Shown here piece by piece: positions 16,361 through 23,411 of a DNA stretch of 64,000 nucleotides. Source of the DNA: Gluconobacter frateurii (GTDB lineage: Bacteria > Pseudomonadota > Alphaproteobacteria > Acetobacterales > Acetobacteraceae); contig NZ_BEWN01000004.1 of the NCBI RefSeq assembly GCF_002723955.1, positions 310,001 to 374,000 on the forward strand, read 5' to 3'. The translations under genes were made by a program, and so were the position numbers. Position 1 is the first letter of the stretch. Each line of letters begins with the position of its first letter. The notes below the pieces were generated by a model. The model worked only from the letters and a program-made list of their open reading frames with translations. It had not been told where the DNA came from and ran no database searches.

Positions 16361-16384
16361 CGTAATTTTATCGATTGTATCGCA

Positions 16385-16412
16385 CAAAAAGAAACCCGGC
16401 TCTCACCGGGTT
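16385..16412 (-). terminator. Terminator of a small lipoprotein gene
   Basis: Minus strand: AACCCGG, 6-base loop, CCGGGTT, then TCTTTTT. It lies just after the stop of the 48-residue lipoprotein gene. Confidence 0.85.
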
Positions 16413-16420
16413 CAAAGTTC

Positions 16421-16567
16421 TCAGTTGTCTCTGTCTCGCCCGTAGTAGGCTGTGGGTTCACCGATGGGCTTGGCGCCCGTCTTGCCAGCATCTGCCGGAG
16501 TTGCGCTGCACGCAGCCATTGCGACTGCCAATCCGATGCCTGCGCTGATTTTGATGATCTTGCTCAT
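16421..16567 (-). CDS. Small lipoprotein in the immunity region
   Basis: A 48-residue ORF. Signal sequence IIKISAGIGLAVAMAAC with a lipobox ending in Cys20 predicts a lipid-anchored peptide. The mature part is short and hydrophilic (SATPADAGKTGAKPIGEP). GGGGGAGGG lies 5 bases before the ATG and a clean terminator follows. It resembles entericidin-like or other small phage lipoproteins only in layout. As it lies between the repressor and PL, it may be expressed in the lysogen. Confidence 0.65.
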   Translation of the reverse strand: MSKIIKISAGIGLAVAMAACSATPADAGKTGAKPIGEPTAYYGRDRDN

Positions 16568-16654
16568 TCAAGCCCTCCCCCACAGCCCGCAGGATGCGAG
16601 CCTTAGATGAGAGACCATATCAACATCGCAACAAACATAAATCTAGATTTGCTT

Positions 16655-16819
16655 TTAATTCATGAGCTCCGGAGGCTCTTCCAGTGGAGGTGGCTCATCA
16701 GGCACGGTGGGGGTATCGGGCGCCGGAGGCATGGGTGGCGGCATCGGAGGGGGCGGATTGGGCAGCTCGCTCGCATGACTTTCCAGCAGGTCAAAGATCA
16801 AATCACAAACGCCGTGCAT
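16655..16819 (-). CDS. Small Pro-rich protein
   Basis: A 54-residue ORF from ATG at 16819, with AGGAGG 5 bases upstream. The first 18 residues are helical (MHGVCDLIFDLLESHASE). The rest is Pro/Glu-rich (PPPPMPPPMPPAPDTPTV). No family recognised. Confidence 0.5.
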   Translation of the reverse strand: MHGVCDLIFDLLESHASELPNPPPPMPPPMPPAPDTPTVPDEPPPLEEPPELMN

Positions 16820-16886
16820 GGTCTCCTCCTCTAAATTTCTGCGGTGAGACCATTTAAAGTCTGCGTGCGGCGGCAGTTCCCCCCGA

Positions 16887-16913
16887 TAAAAGAAAACCCA
16901 GCCGAAGCTGGGT
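16887..16913 (-). terminator. Terminator after the Gly-rich lipoprotein gene
   Basis: Minus strand: ACCCAGC-TTCG-GCTGGGT followed by TTTCTTTTA. A perfect 7-bp stem with a stable UUCG loop. Confidence 0.88.
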
Positions 16914-16920
16914 CTCATAC

Positions 16921-17148
16921 TTACATTCCGCCGCCTGGGCCGCCACCGCCGCCCATTCCTCCCATGTCGCCACCACCTGGGCCGCCACCCTGACTGTAAC
17001 CGCCGCCGGGTCCGCCTTGATCGCCTCCGGGGCCACCGCCAGGACCGCCGCCACCCGGCCCGCCCATTCCATCCGGACCAGGCCCCCAACAGGCGGAAAG
17101 TGCGAGAGCCAAACCAATGGCAGTGCCAATCTTTGCAATCTTGTTCAT
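16921..17148 (-). CDS. Gly/Pro-rich small lipoprotein
   Basis: A 75-residue ORF starting MNKIAKIGTAIGLALALSAC, with AGGAGG 5 bases before the ATG. The lipobox ends at Cys20. The mature chain is almost all Gly, Pro and Asp/Gln/Met (repeats of GGPGGG). It is probably a disordered, lipid-anchored surface or periplasmic peptide. Start and signal resemble the 48-residue lipoprotein nearby, so the two may have duplicated and diverged. It sits in the immunity region with its own terminator. Confidence 0.7.
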   Translation of the reverse strand: MNKIAKIGTAIGLALALSACWGPGPDGMGGPGGGGPGGGPGGDQGGPGGGYSQGGGPGGGDMGGMGGGGGPGGGM

Positions 17149-17209
17149 AGGAACCTCCTGCCGCTCATAACGCAGGGTTTCTTGTGCAAGATCATGGCGA
17201 CCATGAAAC

Positions 17210-17235
17210 AAAAAGAAACCCGGCCGGAGCCGGGT
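17210..17235 (-). terminator. Terminator of the repressor-RhuM unit
   Basis: Minus strand: ACCCGGC-TCCG-GCCGGGT followed by TTCTTTTTG, directly after the RhuM gene. Confidence 0.88.
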
Positions 17236-17241
17236 GGTCTA

Positions 17242-18201
17242 TTATCGAGTAAGCCGCTCTGCTTGCCATCGGGCCCATTCCCGCTCAGCATGCTGAGTAG
17301 CCCTTCCTTTGAAAAATCCATCATAAGTAGTTAGAACTTTTTGGTCTTGCACCCGAAGAAGCTCATCGAACTTCCTATCAAGCTCTGACATTTTGAGTTT
17401 TTTTCCTCGTAGAGCAGATGATTCTACGAAGAGAAGAAACTGTTCGCATAATATGTGAAGTAGATATAGTTCATCTTTCTGAAGATAATTTTTTCCCGTG
17501 TTTATATCTAACTTTCTAATTTTATTTCCAGAAAAGCTGGTCAATCCCATATTGGGCGCTTTTGCGTCGGCTCTTTCAAGAATTACTTGGGCCGCAGTCT
17601 GGCCCGTGATGGCATACAAAAATTTATCCTGAAGACGCGCATAAAAAGATCTTACGATCGGACTTTTACTATCATAATCACTGGAACCGAATGCAAAAAC
17701 ATCCCTCACACTCCGATAAATATTTTGCTCGTCGGATCGAAGCTCTCGAACTTTTGCAGCTAATTCCTGCAGCGCATTCGGATCATGTCTTAAGCGAGAT
17801 TCATCAAGAGCAAAGCCTTGCGTGATGTAACTTTTGAGAACCTGCGTGGCCCATTTGCGGAATGCCGTCGCCTTGGGTCCGCTCACGCGATACCCTACAC
17901 TCAGGATCGCATCAAGGTTGTAGTGTAAGGTGTTGTAATTTTTCCCATCTTTAGCAGTTATCCGGAATTTCCGGACAACTGAACCTTCTTCGAGTTCTCC
18001 ATCACGGAAAATGTTTTGAAGATGCTCACTCACATTCCTTACAGATACCTCAAAGGCTTCAGCGATCTGGCTTTGCGTCGCCCAAACCGTCTCTCCACCC
18101 TCTCCTATATGGAAATCCGTAGAACACTCAGGGGTCTCGTAATGGGCTAAAATTAATTCTTCCTGTTTCTCATCGGGAATTTTAGAAATATCTTTTGCCA
18201 T
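17242..18201 (-). CDS. RhuM family protein
   Basis: A 319-residue protein of the RhuM family, named after a Salmonella pathogenicity-island protein. Typical segments are VWATQSQIAEAFEVSVRNVSEHLQNIF, LHYNLDAILSVGYRVSGPKATAFRKWATQVLKSYI and DEQNIYRSVRDVFAFGSSDYD. The N-terminal part looks like a DNA-binding helix-turn-helix. It lies 11 bases after the repressor gene on the same strand, so it is probably co-expressed in the lysogen. It is somewhat more AT-rich than its neighbours. Function is not established; superinfection control is a guess. Confidence 0.85.
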   Translation of the reverse strand: MAKDISKIPDEKQEELILAHYETPECSTDFHIGEGGETVWATQSQIAEAFEVSVRNVSEHLQNIFRDGELEEGSVVRKFRITAKDGKNYNTLHYNLDAILSVGYRVSGPKATAFRKWATQVLKSYITQGFALDESRLRHDPNALQELAAKVRELRSDEQNIYRSVRDVFAFGSSDYDSKSPIVRSFYARLQDKFLYAITGQTAAQVILERADAKAPNMGLTSFSGNKIRKLDINTGKNYLQKDELYLLHILCEQFLLFVESSALRGKKLKMSELDRKFDELLRVQDQKVLTTYDGFFKGRATQHAEREWARWQAERLTR

Positions 18202-18212
18202 GCTTCAAATCC

Positions 18213-18902
18213 TCACTTCCAAGTCCACTTCCCAACGACGCGGCCGTTGATCCGCACATCATCCAGCGGCAATTCATAGGCTGGGTACGCCGGGTTAATA
18301 CTCATGATCCGGATGAGCTTAGGCTCTGATCCCATCACCACTTCCACACGCTTCAAAACAACTCCAAGGCCATCCCAAAGCACATAGACGCCAGCGGGCG
18401 ACGGTGTTGTGTGGCCTGTATCAACCAGGATGCGGTCTCCAGCGCAGTAATCTGGCTCCATGCTATCGCCAGCCACACGGATGATAGTCAGCTTGGAGGG
18501 GTCGGAGATAAACGCGCTCACCAACGCACGTGGGAAGCTCCAGTGATCTACCGGCTGCTGATGCTCAACAATATCTGAGACAACAGCTCCCATTCCTGCC
18601 TGTGGGCTCACGTCAATCTCAGGGACGGTCAGGGCATCGCCTGCTGTCCGGGGAGACTCTGTTACTTCTATCAGTTCATCAAACTCTATGGGGGAGCCGA
18701 TCTCTTTCAGGAGTTCTACGCGCTCCACCCCCAAGGCTGAAGCAAGAGCCTTGGCGAATTGCGGGGAGACGCCGCGCTTTCCCTTATCAATTTTATTGTA
18801 AGTAGAGGGATCCATGTTTGCGCGTCGTGCCACATCGGCTGCACGCATTTCGCGCTTTACGCGGATCTCTTGAACGCGGCTCTCAGGTGTCTCGTCGGTC
18901 AT
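18213..18902 (-). CDS. CI/LexA-type phage repressor
   Basis: A 229-residue protein. An HTH_XRE domain (about 8-65, MRAADVARRANMDPSTYNKIDKG) joins a C-terminal S24 peptidase domain with Ser147 (VAGDSMEPDY) and Lys184 (VVLKRVE). An Ala-Gly at 102-103 is the likely self-cleavage site. It should hold the prophage silent by binding the TGGCCA-N3-TGGCCA sites at both early promoters and be inactivated by RecA during DNA damage or by the antirepressor. Confidence 0.93.
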   Translation of the reverse strand: MTDETPESRVQEIRVKREMRAADVARRANMDPSTYNKIDKGKRGVSPQFAKALASALGVERVELLKEIGSPIEFDELIEVTESPRTAGDALTVPEIDVSPQAGMGAVVSDIVEHQQPVDHWSFPRALVSAFISDPSKLTIIRVAGDSMEPDYCAGDRILVDTGHTTPSPAGVYVLWDGLGVVLKRVEVVMGSEPKLIRIMSINPAYPAYELPLDDVRINGRVVGKWTWK

Positions 18903-18912
18903 GTGTCCAGTC

Positions 18913-18998
18913 TGGCCATACTTAGAGCAAAAAATATATGGCCATGATGGCCGTTTATGATTGACTAATTGGCCATCATGGCCATAACTTAATGGCCA
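18913..18998. promoter_or_regulatory. Repressor operators between cI and cro
   Basis: Four TGGCCA-based sites: a lone TGGCCA (18913-18918), TGGCCA-TGA-TGGCCG (18939-18953), TGGCCA-TCA-TGGCCA (18970-18984) and a lone TGGCCA (18993-18998) that overlaps the cro start. The third lies in the PR spacer. The second lies between the divergent promoters and could control the repressor's own transcription. Confidence 0.85.
18961..18989 (+). promoter_or_regulatory. Rightward early promoter (PR-like)
   Basis: -35 TTGACT (18961-18966), 17-base spacer, -10 ATAACT (18984-18989). The expected transcription start is at about 18996-18998, on the start codon of the Cro-like gene, so this message is probably leaderless. 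Confidence 0.8.
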
Positions 18999-19234
18999 TG
19001 ACCCTAGACGAATATAGACGCCAAGAGGGCGTTACCGTCTCGGATCTCGCCGATGCAATCGGCGTGACCGGGCGCCACCGCATCAGAACCGTATATCGGT
19101 ATCTGACACAAGAACGCACTCCGGCACTTCCGGTGATCCGTCGCATTGCGGAGTTCACTAATGGGCAAGTCACTTTTGAGGACTTTCTCCCTGCCCGCGC
19201 CAAGCGCCCCACCAAGGAGCCAGCCCATGCCTGA
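18998..19234 (+). CDS. Cro-like DNA-binding protein
   Basis: A 78-residue protein (80 if the ATG at 18992 is used). VSDLADAIGVTGRHRIRTVYRYL is a helix-turn-helix and RRIAEFTNGQVTFEDFLP is typical of phage Cro-like proteins. It is divergent from the repressor and the first gene of the rightward operon. There is no ribosome binding site because the promoter -10 ends only 8 bases before this ATG, so leaderless translation is likely. Confidence 0.8.
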   Translation: MTLDEYRRQEGVTVSDLADAIGVTGRHRIRTVYRYLTQERTPALPVIRRIAEFTNGQVTFEDFLPARAKRPTKEPAHA

Positions 19235-19820
19235 CGTCAAACCCCCGGGCTCATACACGCAGTACCTCGGCATTCTCTGGCACCCAGAGAGCCGCATCGA
19301 AGACGTACAAAACCTCGATGCGGACCGTCCGGTGTCAATTAGTGTTCGTCAGTGGGTACTGCTAGTGACGCTTATCCGCCTGGGTTCTGAAGGTAATTCA
19401 GGAGCCAAATGCGCCATTGATCTCGCGTCTGTGCTGCAAGGGTTTTCATGGGCACAGTTAGCTCGAGACGGGATATCGTCTCTGGGACAGGCTGAGCCGG
19501 ACCTGAAAATGACGTCTGCGCCCGGACATCAGTCATCGGGTCCCAGTGCGCACGAAATTTCACCAGGAATATATCTCGGTGAGGGTCGGGAGCGATTTGG
19601 ATCTGAATATCGTCCAAAAAGAAATTCTCGTAAGGCAAACCATGTCTCCATGAATGACGGTTTGTCTGAGACGGAAATAAAAGCCGTCGCAGAAAACGTT
19701 GTTGCGAATGTTTTGAGGCGGATGTTTCCGTCCGTCTCATTTGAGGACTCGGTTGCCGCCGATCCCCGCAATAACTCTACTCCCGGTACTTCCGAGAAGG
19801 GAGTCAACGGCGATGCCTGA
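19227..19820 (+). CDS. Hypothetical early phage protein
   Basis: A 197-residue protein starting MPDVKPPGSY, with AAGGAG 8 bases upstream. The middle is low in recognisable motifs. LSETEIKAVAENVVANVLRRMFP near the C-terminus is a helix. No family recognised. It overlaps cro by 8 bases and the next small gene by 8 bases. Confidence 0.65.
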   Translation: MPDVKPPGSYTQYLGILWHPESRIEDVQNLDADRPVSISVRQWVLLVTLIRLGSEGNSGAKCAIDLASVLQGFSWAQLARDGISSLGQAEPDLKMTSAPGHQSSGPSAHEISPGIYLGEGRERFGSEYRPKRNSRKANHVSMNDGLSETEIKAVAENVVANVLRRMFPSVSFEDSVAADPRNNSTPGTSEKGVNGDA

Positions 19821-19926
19821 CTTGGAAACTATTGAAGCGTTCTTTGTGATCGCTTCAGGCATGACCATGCTCGTCACCCTCTGCGTGATCCCCGCCTTCA
19901 TGGCTCCGTTTCGGGGGATGAAGTGA
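19813..19926 (+). CDS. Tiny single-span membrane peptide
   Basis: A 37-residue ORF. One hydrophobic span (FFVIASGMTMLVTLCVIPAF) follows a short acidic N-terminus. GGGAG lies 9 bases before the ATG. It has an ATGCCTGA overlap upstream and TGATG downstream. Role unknown. Confidence 0.5.
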   Translation: MPDLETIEAFFVIASGMTMLVTLCVIPAFMAPFRGMK

Positions 19927-20342
19927 TGGCAGCCCATGGCAAGCGCGTTGGCATCGATTGGGACGTTGAGACCGAAAATGTCCTCAAGATGCGCGGTGCA
20001 GGCCTTTCATTTGCAAAGATCGGCTTGAAATACGGCTGCTCTGAATGGTCAGTTCGGGACGCGATGAAAGTGCGCGGCGTGAAGACTGTCCGCACCAGGA
20101 CGGCGAAAACTGATGCTGAAATCCGGAAGGCGCATCAGGAAAAGGCCGTTCGGGATGCGCTGCGCAAACAGGCCAAGGCGCAGGCCAAAAAGGCGGCATC
20201 CACATGGATTGGTGGGTTAGCCCCCTTCAGTGTGCTGTCGAAGCTCGACCGCGACATTCAATCTGGCGCCGATCCCGTTGAAGCGGGGCGGGCCATCTTC
20301 GGCAATCGCATCCCTCGCCCGCTTCTCGGCGTGTTTGGCTGA
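19926..20342 (+). CDS. Helix-turn-helix protein, GcrA-like N-terminus
   Basis: A 138-residue basic protein. The first 50 residues (WDVETENVLKMRGAGLSFAKIGLKYGCSEWSVRDAMKVRG) follow the pattern of the GcrA cell-cycle regulator DNA-binding domain: Trp, then a long helix, then an HTH. The remainder is Lys/Ala/Gln-rich. It may regulate phage or host promoters; the GcrA link is a pattern judgement, not a search result. Confidence 0.6.
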   Translation: MAAHGKRVGIDWDVETENVLKMRGAGLSFAKIGLKYGCSEWSVRDAMKVRGVKTVRTRTAKTDAEIRKAHQEKAVRDALRKQAKAQAKKAASTWIGGLAPFSVLSKLDRDIQSGADPVEAGRAIFGNRIPRPLLGVFG

Positions 20343-20344
20343 CC

Positions 20345-20554
20345 TCACCCAATGACCGCCCCTAACTCCTCAGCAACGCGAAGCGCGATGTGGTCCCGAA
20401 CCTCCTGCTCCATCCGGGGATGCAGAGTGGCCCACAATCGCGCTTGCAGGATCAGGCCGCGAGCCAGCACCGGCTCGTCAATGTCTTGTTCCAGTTGTGG
20501 TGTTCCGGGCGGCATGTCCTCCATCTGCGGTTTCTCCTCTTCGATCAGTGACAT
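20345..20554 (-). CDS. Hypothetical acidic protein, antisense to the early operon
   Basis: A 69-residue ORF on the strand opposite to the rightward operon (MSLIEEEKPQMEDMPPGTPQ...LHPRMEQEVRDHIALRVAEEL). Its composition is protein-like, while the opposite frame is Ser/Arg/Cys-rich as expected of a shadow. No good ribosome binding site is seen. Confidence 0.45.
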   Translation of the reverse strand: MSLIEEEKPQMEDMPPGTPQLEQDIDEPVLARGLILQARLWATLHPRMEQEVRDHIALRVAEELGAVIG

Positions 20555-20638
20555 GACGAAGAATGGAGAAAAAGCGTGGGAAATGATCGGGCAGATCTCG
20601 ACCGAACCTTGCCAATTATTGACCGAAAGTTTCCGCGA

Positions 20639-20941
20639 ATGAGCGCCGTTACCGTTGCGCCCGTCCGCGACCGACTTCTTGAAGCGATCCGGCGCGAGTT
20701 CATGCCGCTTCGCTTCGGAGCCGAAATGCTGGCCCGGGCTGCAAAGAAAACACCCCGAGCCGCACGTAACTGGCTGTCAGACAAAAATGCGCCCGATGCG
20801 GAAGCGCTGATTGAGCTGATGGCCTCGTCCGAAAACCTCAGAAACGAGGTGCTGATGCTGGTTGCAGAACGCCAGCACGCACGAGGAGCAGATACATGCC
20901 CTGGTTCAAAGTCCGGCTGCGACGCCGGTTTGTTTGGCTGA
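20639..20941 (+). CDS. Small helix-turn-helix phage protein
   Basis: A 100-residue ORF (MSAVTVAPVRDRLLEAIRRE...). FGAEMLARAAKKTPRAARNWLSDKNAPDAEALIELM is a clear HTH of the Cro/YdaS-like type. An in-frame GTG at 20576 is an alternative start. A regulatory role is inferred. Confidence 0.65.
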   Translation: MSAVTVAPVRDRLLEAIRREFMPLRFGAEMLARAAKKTPRAARNWLSDKNAPDAEALIELMASSENLRNEVLMLVAERQHARGADTCPGSKSGCDAGLFG

Positions 20942-21069
20942 AGCGCGAGGCCGGTCCTCCGCCGTCATGCCACGTCCTTTGCCTGCACGTCTCTTGGTTC
21001 GACTGGGAAACGTGGGCCGACAAGATGGAACGCGCCCTCAAGGCAGCCCGTGAGGAGTTGCGCCGATGA
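20896..21069 (+). CDS. Hypothetical small basic/aromatic phage protein
   Basis: A 57-residue ORF (MPWFKVRLRRRFVWLKREAG...WFDWETWADKMERALKAAREEL), with GAGGAG 7 bases before the ATG. It overlaps the tail of the preceding gene and shares ATGA with the next. Trp-rich. Function unknown. Confidence 0.6.
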   Translation: MPWFKVRLRRRFVWLKREAGPPPSCHVLCLHVSWFDWETWADKMERALKAAREELRR

Positions 21070-21299
21070 GGAACATGCTTTCCACGGCAGACGTGTACCA
21101 GCTTCTTAACTCGAAGGTTAATCAAGCAGGGACAGCAAAGGCATTTGCCTCTGCGGTTGGCGTGACTGAGGCGTTTGTTTCTGCCGTCCGTAATGGAGTC
21201 AAAGCCATTCCTCGCAAGGAAAGCCCGCTTACTCGTGCCTTGGGTGTGGAGTGGGTTCCGCCTACCGGTGGATACTGGCGTTTCCGGGAGGATGTATGA
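21066..21299 (+). CDS. Cro/CII-like small HTH protein
   Basis: A 77-residue protein. AGTAKAFASAVGVTEAFVSAVRNGVKAIP is an HTH, followed by RALGVEWVPPTGGYWRF. Many phages carry this type in the early operon. It overlaps both neighbours by 4 bases. Confidence 0.7.
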   Translation: MRNMLSTADVYQLLNSKVNQAGTAKAFASAVGVTEAFVSAVRNGVKAIPRKESPLTRALGVEWVPPTGGYWRFREDV

Positions 21300-21637
21300 T
21301 GGAATCTGCATCCGGTCTCTTTGGAGATCAGGGCCTCTCTGCATGGCACTATGATGAACTCTATGCCCGTGCCGATACGGTTCTGCGCATCCCGCGCAAA
21401 GGGTCAGTGCTTCCGGCTGCCGAGATCAGGCTTGCACGCGGTATCTGCCACTCATGGTTCTGGGATGCCTGCTGGCATGCAGCTCTAGCCGGTGGCGGCT
21501 GCCCTTTCCATGGCTCCGAGTGCAGTAGCCGCGCCGAAGCCGTCTCAAAAGCAAAAATCTGGATCGAAAAGAAGATCCCACACATGGATCCGTCTGACGC
21601 CAATCGCGTCCGGGTCGCTCTCGGAGAACTCGCATGA
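21299..21637 (+). CDS. Hypothetical phage protein with several Cys/His
   Basis: A 112-residue protein (start at 21296 or 21299; GGGAGG fits 21299). It has conserved-looking Trp, Cys and His residues (GICHSWFWDACWHAALAGGGCPFHG). A metal site is possible. No family recognised. Confidence 0.6.
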   Translation: MESASGLFGDQGLSAWHYDELYARADTVLRIPRKGSVLPAAEIRLARGICHSWFWDACWHAALAGGGCPFHGSECSSRAEAVSKAKIWIEKKIPHMDPSDANRVRVALGELA

Positions 21638-21933
21638 CCAACGACATGACAGGCCACAATTCCGAAGCGTTCGCCAACTCTGAAGACGTTGCAACAGGCG
21701 GGATTGCCGCTGATCGCCTGCGCTCCCTGATCGAACGGGTTGAGCGCTTGGAAGAAGAGCGCAAGGCCCTTGCAGGGGACATTAAGGACATCTTCTCTGA
21801 GGCTAAGAGTGCCGGGTTCGACGTGAAAGTCATTAAGCAGATCATCCGCCTCCGCAAGCAGGAGCCCGCTGAGCGTGAAGAGCAAGAGACGCTTCTCGAC
21901 ATCTACTGCCGCGCACTTGGAATGGCGCGATGA
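21634..21933 (+). CDS. GapR-like (DUF2312) DNA-binding protein
   Basis: A 99-residue protein. The core IAADRLRSLIERVERLEEERKALAGDIKDIF followed by AGFDVKVIKQIIRLRKQEPAEREEQETLLDIY matches DUF2312, the family of Caulobacter GapR. GapR is a nucleoid protein that clamps overtwisted DNA ahead of replication forks and assists gyrase. A phage copy in the replication operon may help phage replication or transcription. Confidence 0.88.
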   Translation: MTNDMTGHNSEAFANSEDVATGGIAADRLRSLIERVERLEEERKALAGDIKDIFSEAKSAGFDVKVIKQIIRLRKQEPAEREEQETLLDIYCRALGMAR

Positions 21934-22127
21934 TCGGCTTTCTACGCAAAACCGACGCGGTGCTGGAGGCAGAGAATACTCGCCTCCGCGCCGAAAACTC
22001 ACGGTTCCTCGATGTAGTGGCTACCAAGGTCCAGACGATCAACACACTGACGAAAGAGGTCTGGAGCCTGCGTCGTCAGCTCGCAGCTCTGGAGCGCGAT
22101 CGGTCTGGGAATGGGAGATATCTGTGA
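21930..22127 (+). CDS. Small coiled-coil protein
   Basis: A 65-residue ORF with two leucine-rich helical stretches (VLEAENTRLRAENSRFLDVV, INTLTKEVWSLRRQLAALE) that should form a coiled coil. It overlaps gapR-like and rusA genes by 4 bases. Function unknown. Confidence 0.6.
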   Translation: MIGFLRKTDAVLEAENTRLRAENSRFLDVVATKVQTINTLTKEVWSLRRQLAALERDRSGNGRYL

Positions 22128-22564
22128 CCCGGAAAATCACATTCACCTTGCCCGCGCCGTACCCACTCGTAAACCGCACGACTGGCTACAGCCATTTCAC
22201 TACGGCAAGGCAGAAGAACGACATGCAGCGCGAAGTCGCGGCCGTGGCGTATCGCCTGCGCCCGTCTGTGCCGTTTGAGCGTGCACACGTCCTGATTGAG
22301 CGGCACTCTGTCGGCACGCCTGACACGGACAATCTGGTTGGGTCTGCCAAGCGCCTGATCGACTGCCTGACCACACCTCGTCCGCTGACTGTGCGGAAGC
22401 CGGGGGCTCGCCAGCGCATCAAGAACAAGCGTGGGCTGGGGTTCGTCGTGGACGATGGGCCGAAGCACATCAGGCTCGAAGTGCGAGGTGTGAAGCGCCG
22501 TCTGTGCGAGCAGAAGACGGTCGTGACGATCACTGAAATTGTGGGCGCAGAGGTGGCGGCATGA
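22124..22564 (+). CDS. rusA: RusA family Holliday junction resolvase
   Basis: A 146-residue protein from GTG at 22124, which overlaps the previous stop. It starts MTRKITFTLPAPYPLVN as RusA does. Acidic residues are in place: Asp67/Asp69 in GTPDTDNLVGSAKRLID, Asp80, and Asp110-111 in FVVDDGPK. RusA is a dimeric endonuclease that cuts four-way junctions, here likely at the end of phage recombination or packaging. Confidence 0.85.
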   Translation: MTRKITFTLPAPYPLVNRTTGYSHFTTARQKNDMQREVAAVAYRLRPSVPFERAHVLIERHSVGTPDTDNLVGSAKRLIDCLTTPRPLTVRKPGARQRIKNKRGLGFVVDDGPKHIRLEVRGVKRRLCEQKTVVTITEIVGAEVAA

Positions 22565-23409
22565 GCGCGCGCAGATGGGCAAAATTTTGGTGGCAGGATT
22601 GGCAACGTGATCCGGCGCTACGAATGTGCTCACTCGCAGCACGTGGTGCATGGATCGAAATGCTGTGCCTGATGGCGGACGCCAACCCAGTCGGACACCT
22701 GCTGGTAAACGGTCGCACACCGAACATGAGACAGCTGTCGGCTGTCCTAGGCTGCTCCGAGAGAGATGCTAACAAGCTGGTTGCTGAACTCGAAGAAAAC
22801 GGAGTTTTCAGCCGTTCAGACGATGGCACGATCTATAGTCGCCGTATGGTCAGGGATAAGGTCATCAGCGACGAAGCCTCAGCCAACGGTAAGAAAGGGG
22901 GTAATCCCCAGATCAAGCCGAAGAAGGCACCTAAGGTTAAGCCAGAAGAAGACGAGGGGTTAACCCCCACCCTTAACCAACAGGCAACCCCAACCCTTAA
23001 ACACCAAGAAGCAGAAGCAGATACAGAAGCAGATATACACTCTCTCACTACGTTCGAGAGCGAGCGCGCTTCTACCGAAGCTTCGCCCGGTCAAGCTGTT
23101 GCGGTCGCCCCGAAATCCACCAAGACCAAGCGAGCTTGCCGCCTAGCCGAGAACTGGCACCCGTCCCCTGAGCAAATCCAGTTTGCCCGAGACAATGGCG
23201 TGGACCCGGTGAAGACGGTCGCCGTGTTCCGCGACTACTGGCTCGGCGTTCCGGGATCTCGGGGATCAAAGCTGGACTGGGATGCGACATGGCGGAACTG
23301 GGTCAGGCGGGATCAGGACATCCGGCCAACTAGCCGCCCAACGCAGGCCGACCGCAGAGCCGCCGTCAACGCCGCATGGGCTGGCGTGCCCGACATCGAG
23401 AGGGTTTGA
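22561..23409 (+). CDS. Phage replication initiator-like protein
   Basis: A 282-residue protein. The N-terminal 110 residues (FWWQDWQRDPALRMCSLAARGAWIEMLCLMADA... LVAELEENGVFSRSDDGTIYSRRMVRD) are a winged-helix type common in phage replication O-like proteins. The middle is charged, low complexity and Pro/Glu-rich. The C-terminal part (LAENWHPSPEQIQFARDNGVD, WDATWRNWVRRD) resembles DnaT/primosome domains. It probably opens the phage origin or loads a helicase. Confidence 0.8.
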   Translation: MSARRWAKFWWQDWQRDPALRMCSLAARGAWIEMLCLMADANPVGHLLVNGRTPNMRQLSAVLGCSERDANKLVAELEENGVFSRSDDGTIYSRRMVRDKVISDEASANGKKGGNPQIKPKKAPKVKPEEDEGLTPTLNQQATPTLKHQEAEADTEADIHSLTTFESERASTEASPGQAVAVAPKSTKTKRACRLAENWHPSPEQIQFARDNGVDPVKTVAVFRDYWLGVPGSRGSKLDWDATWRNWVRRDQDIRPTSRPTQADRRAAVNAAWAGVPDIERV

Positions 23410-23411
23410 GC

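Noticed and set aside
16655-17089. 144-residue minus-strand frame rich in Arg/Trp/Gly
   Set aside because: Its first two-thirds are the out-of-frame reading of the Gly-rich lipoprotein gene and terminator. Only the last 54 residues, with their own ribosome binding site, are kept.
21361-22720. Several long minus-strand frames (over 200 residues) opposite the early operon
   Set aside because: They oppose well-coupled plus-strand genes including GapR-like and RusA; composition is typical of antisense shadows in GC-rich DNA.
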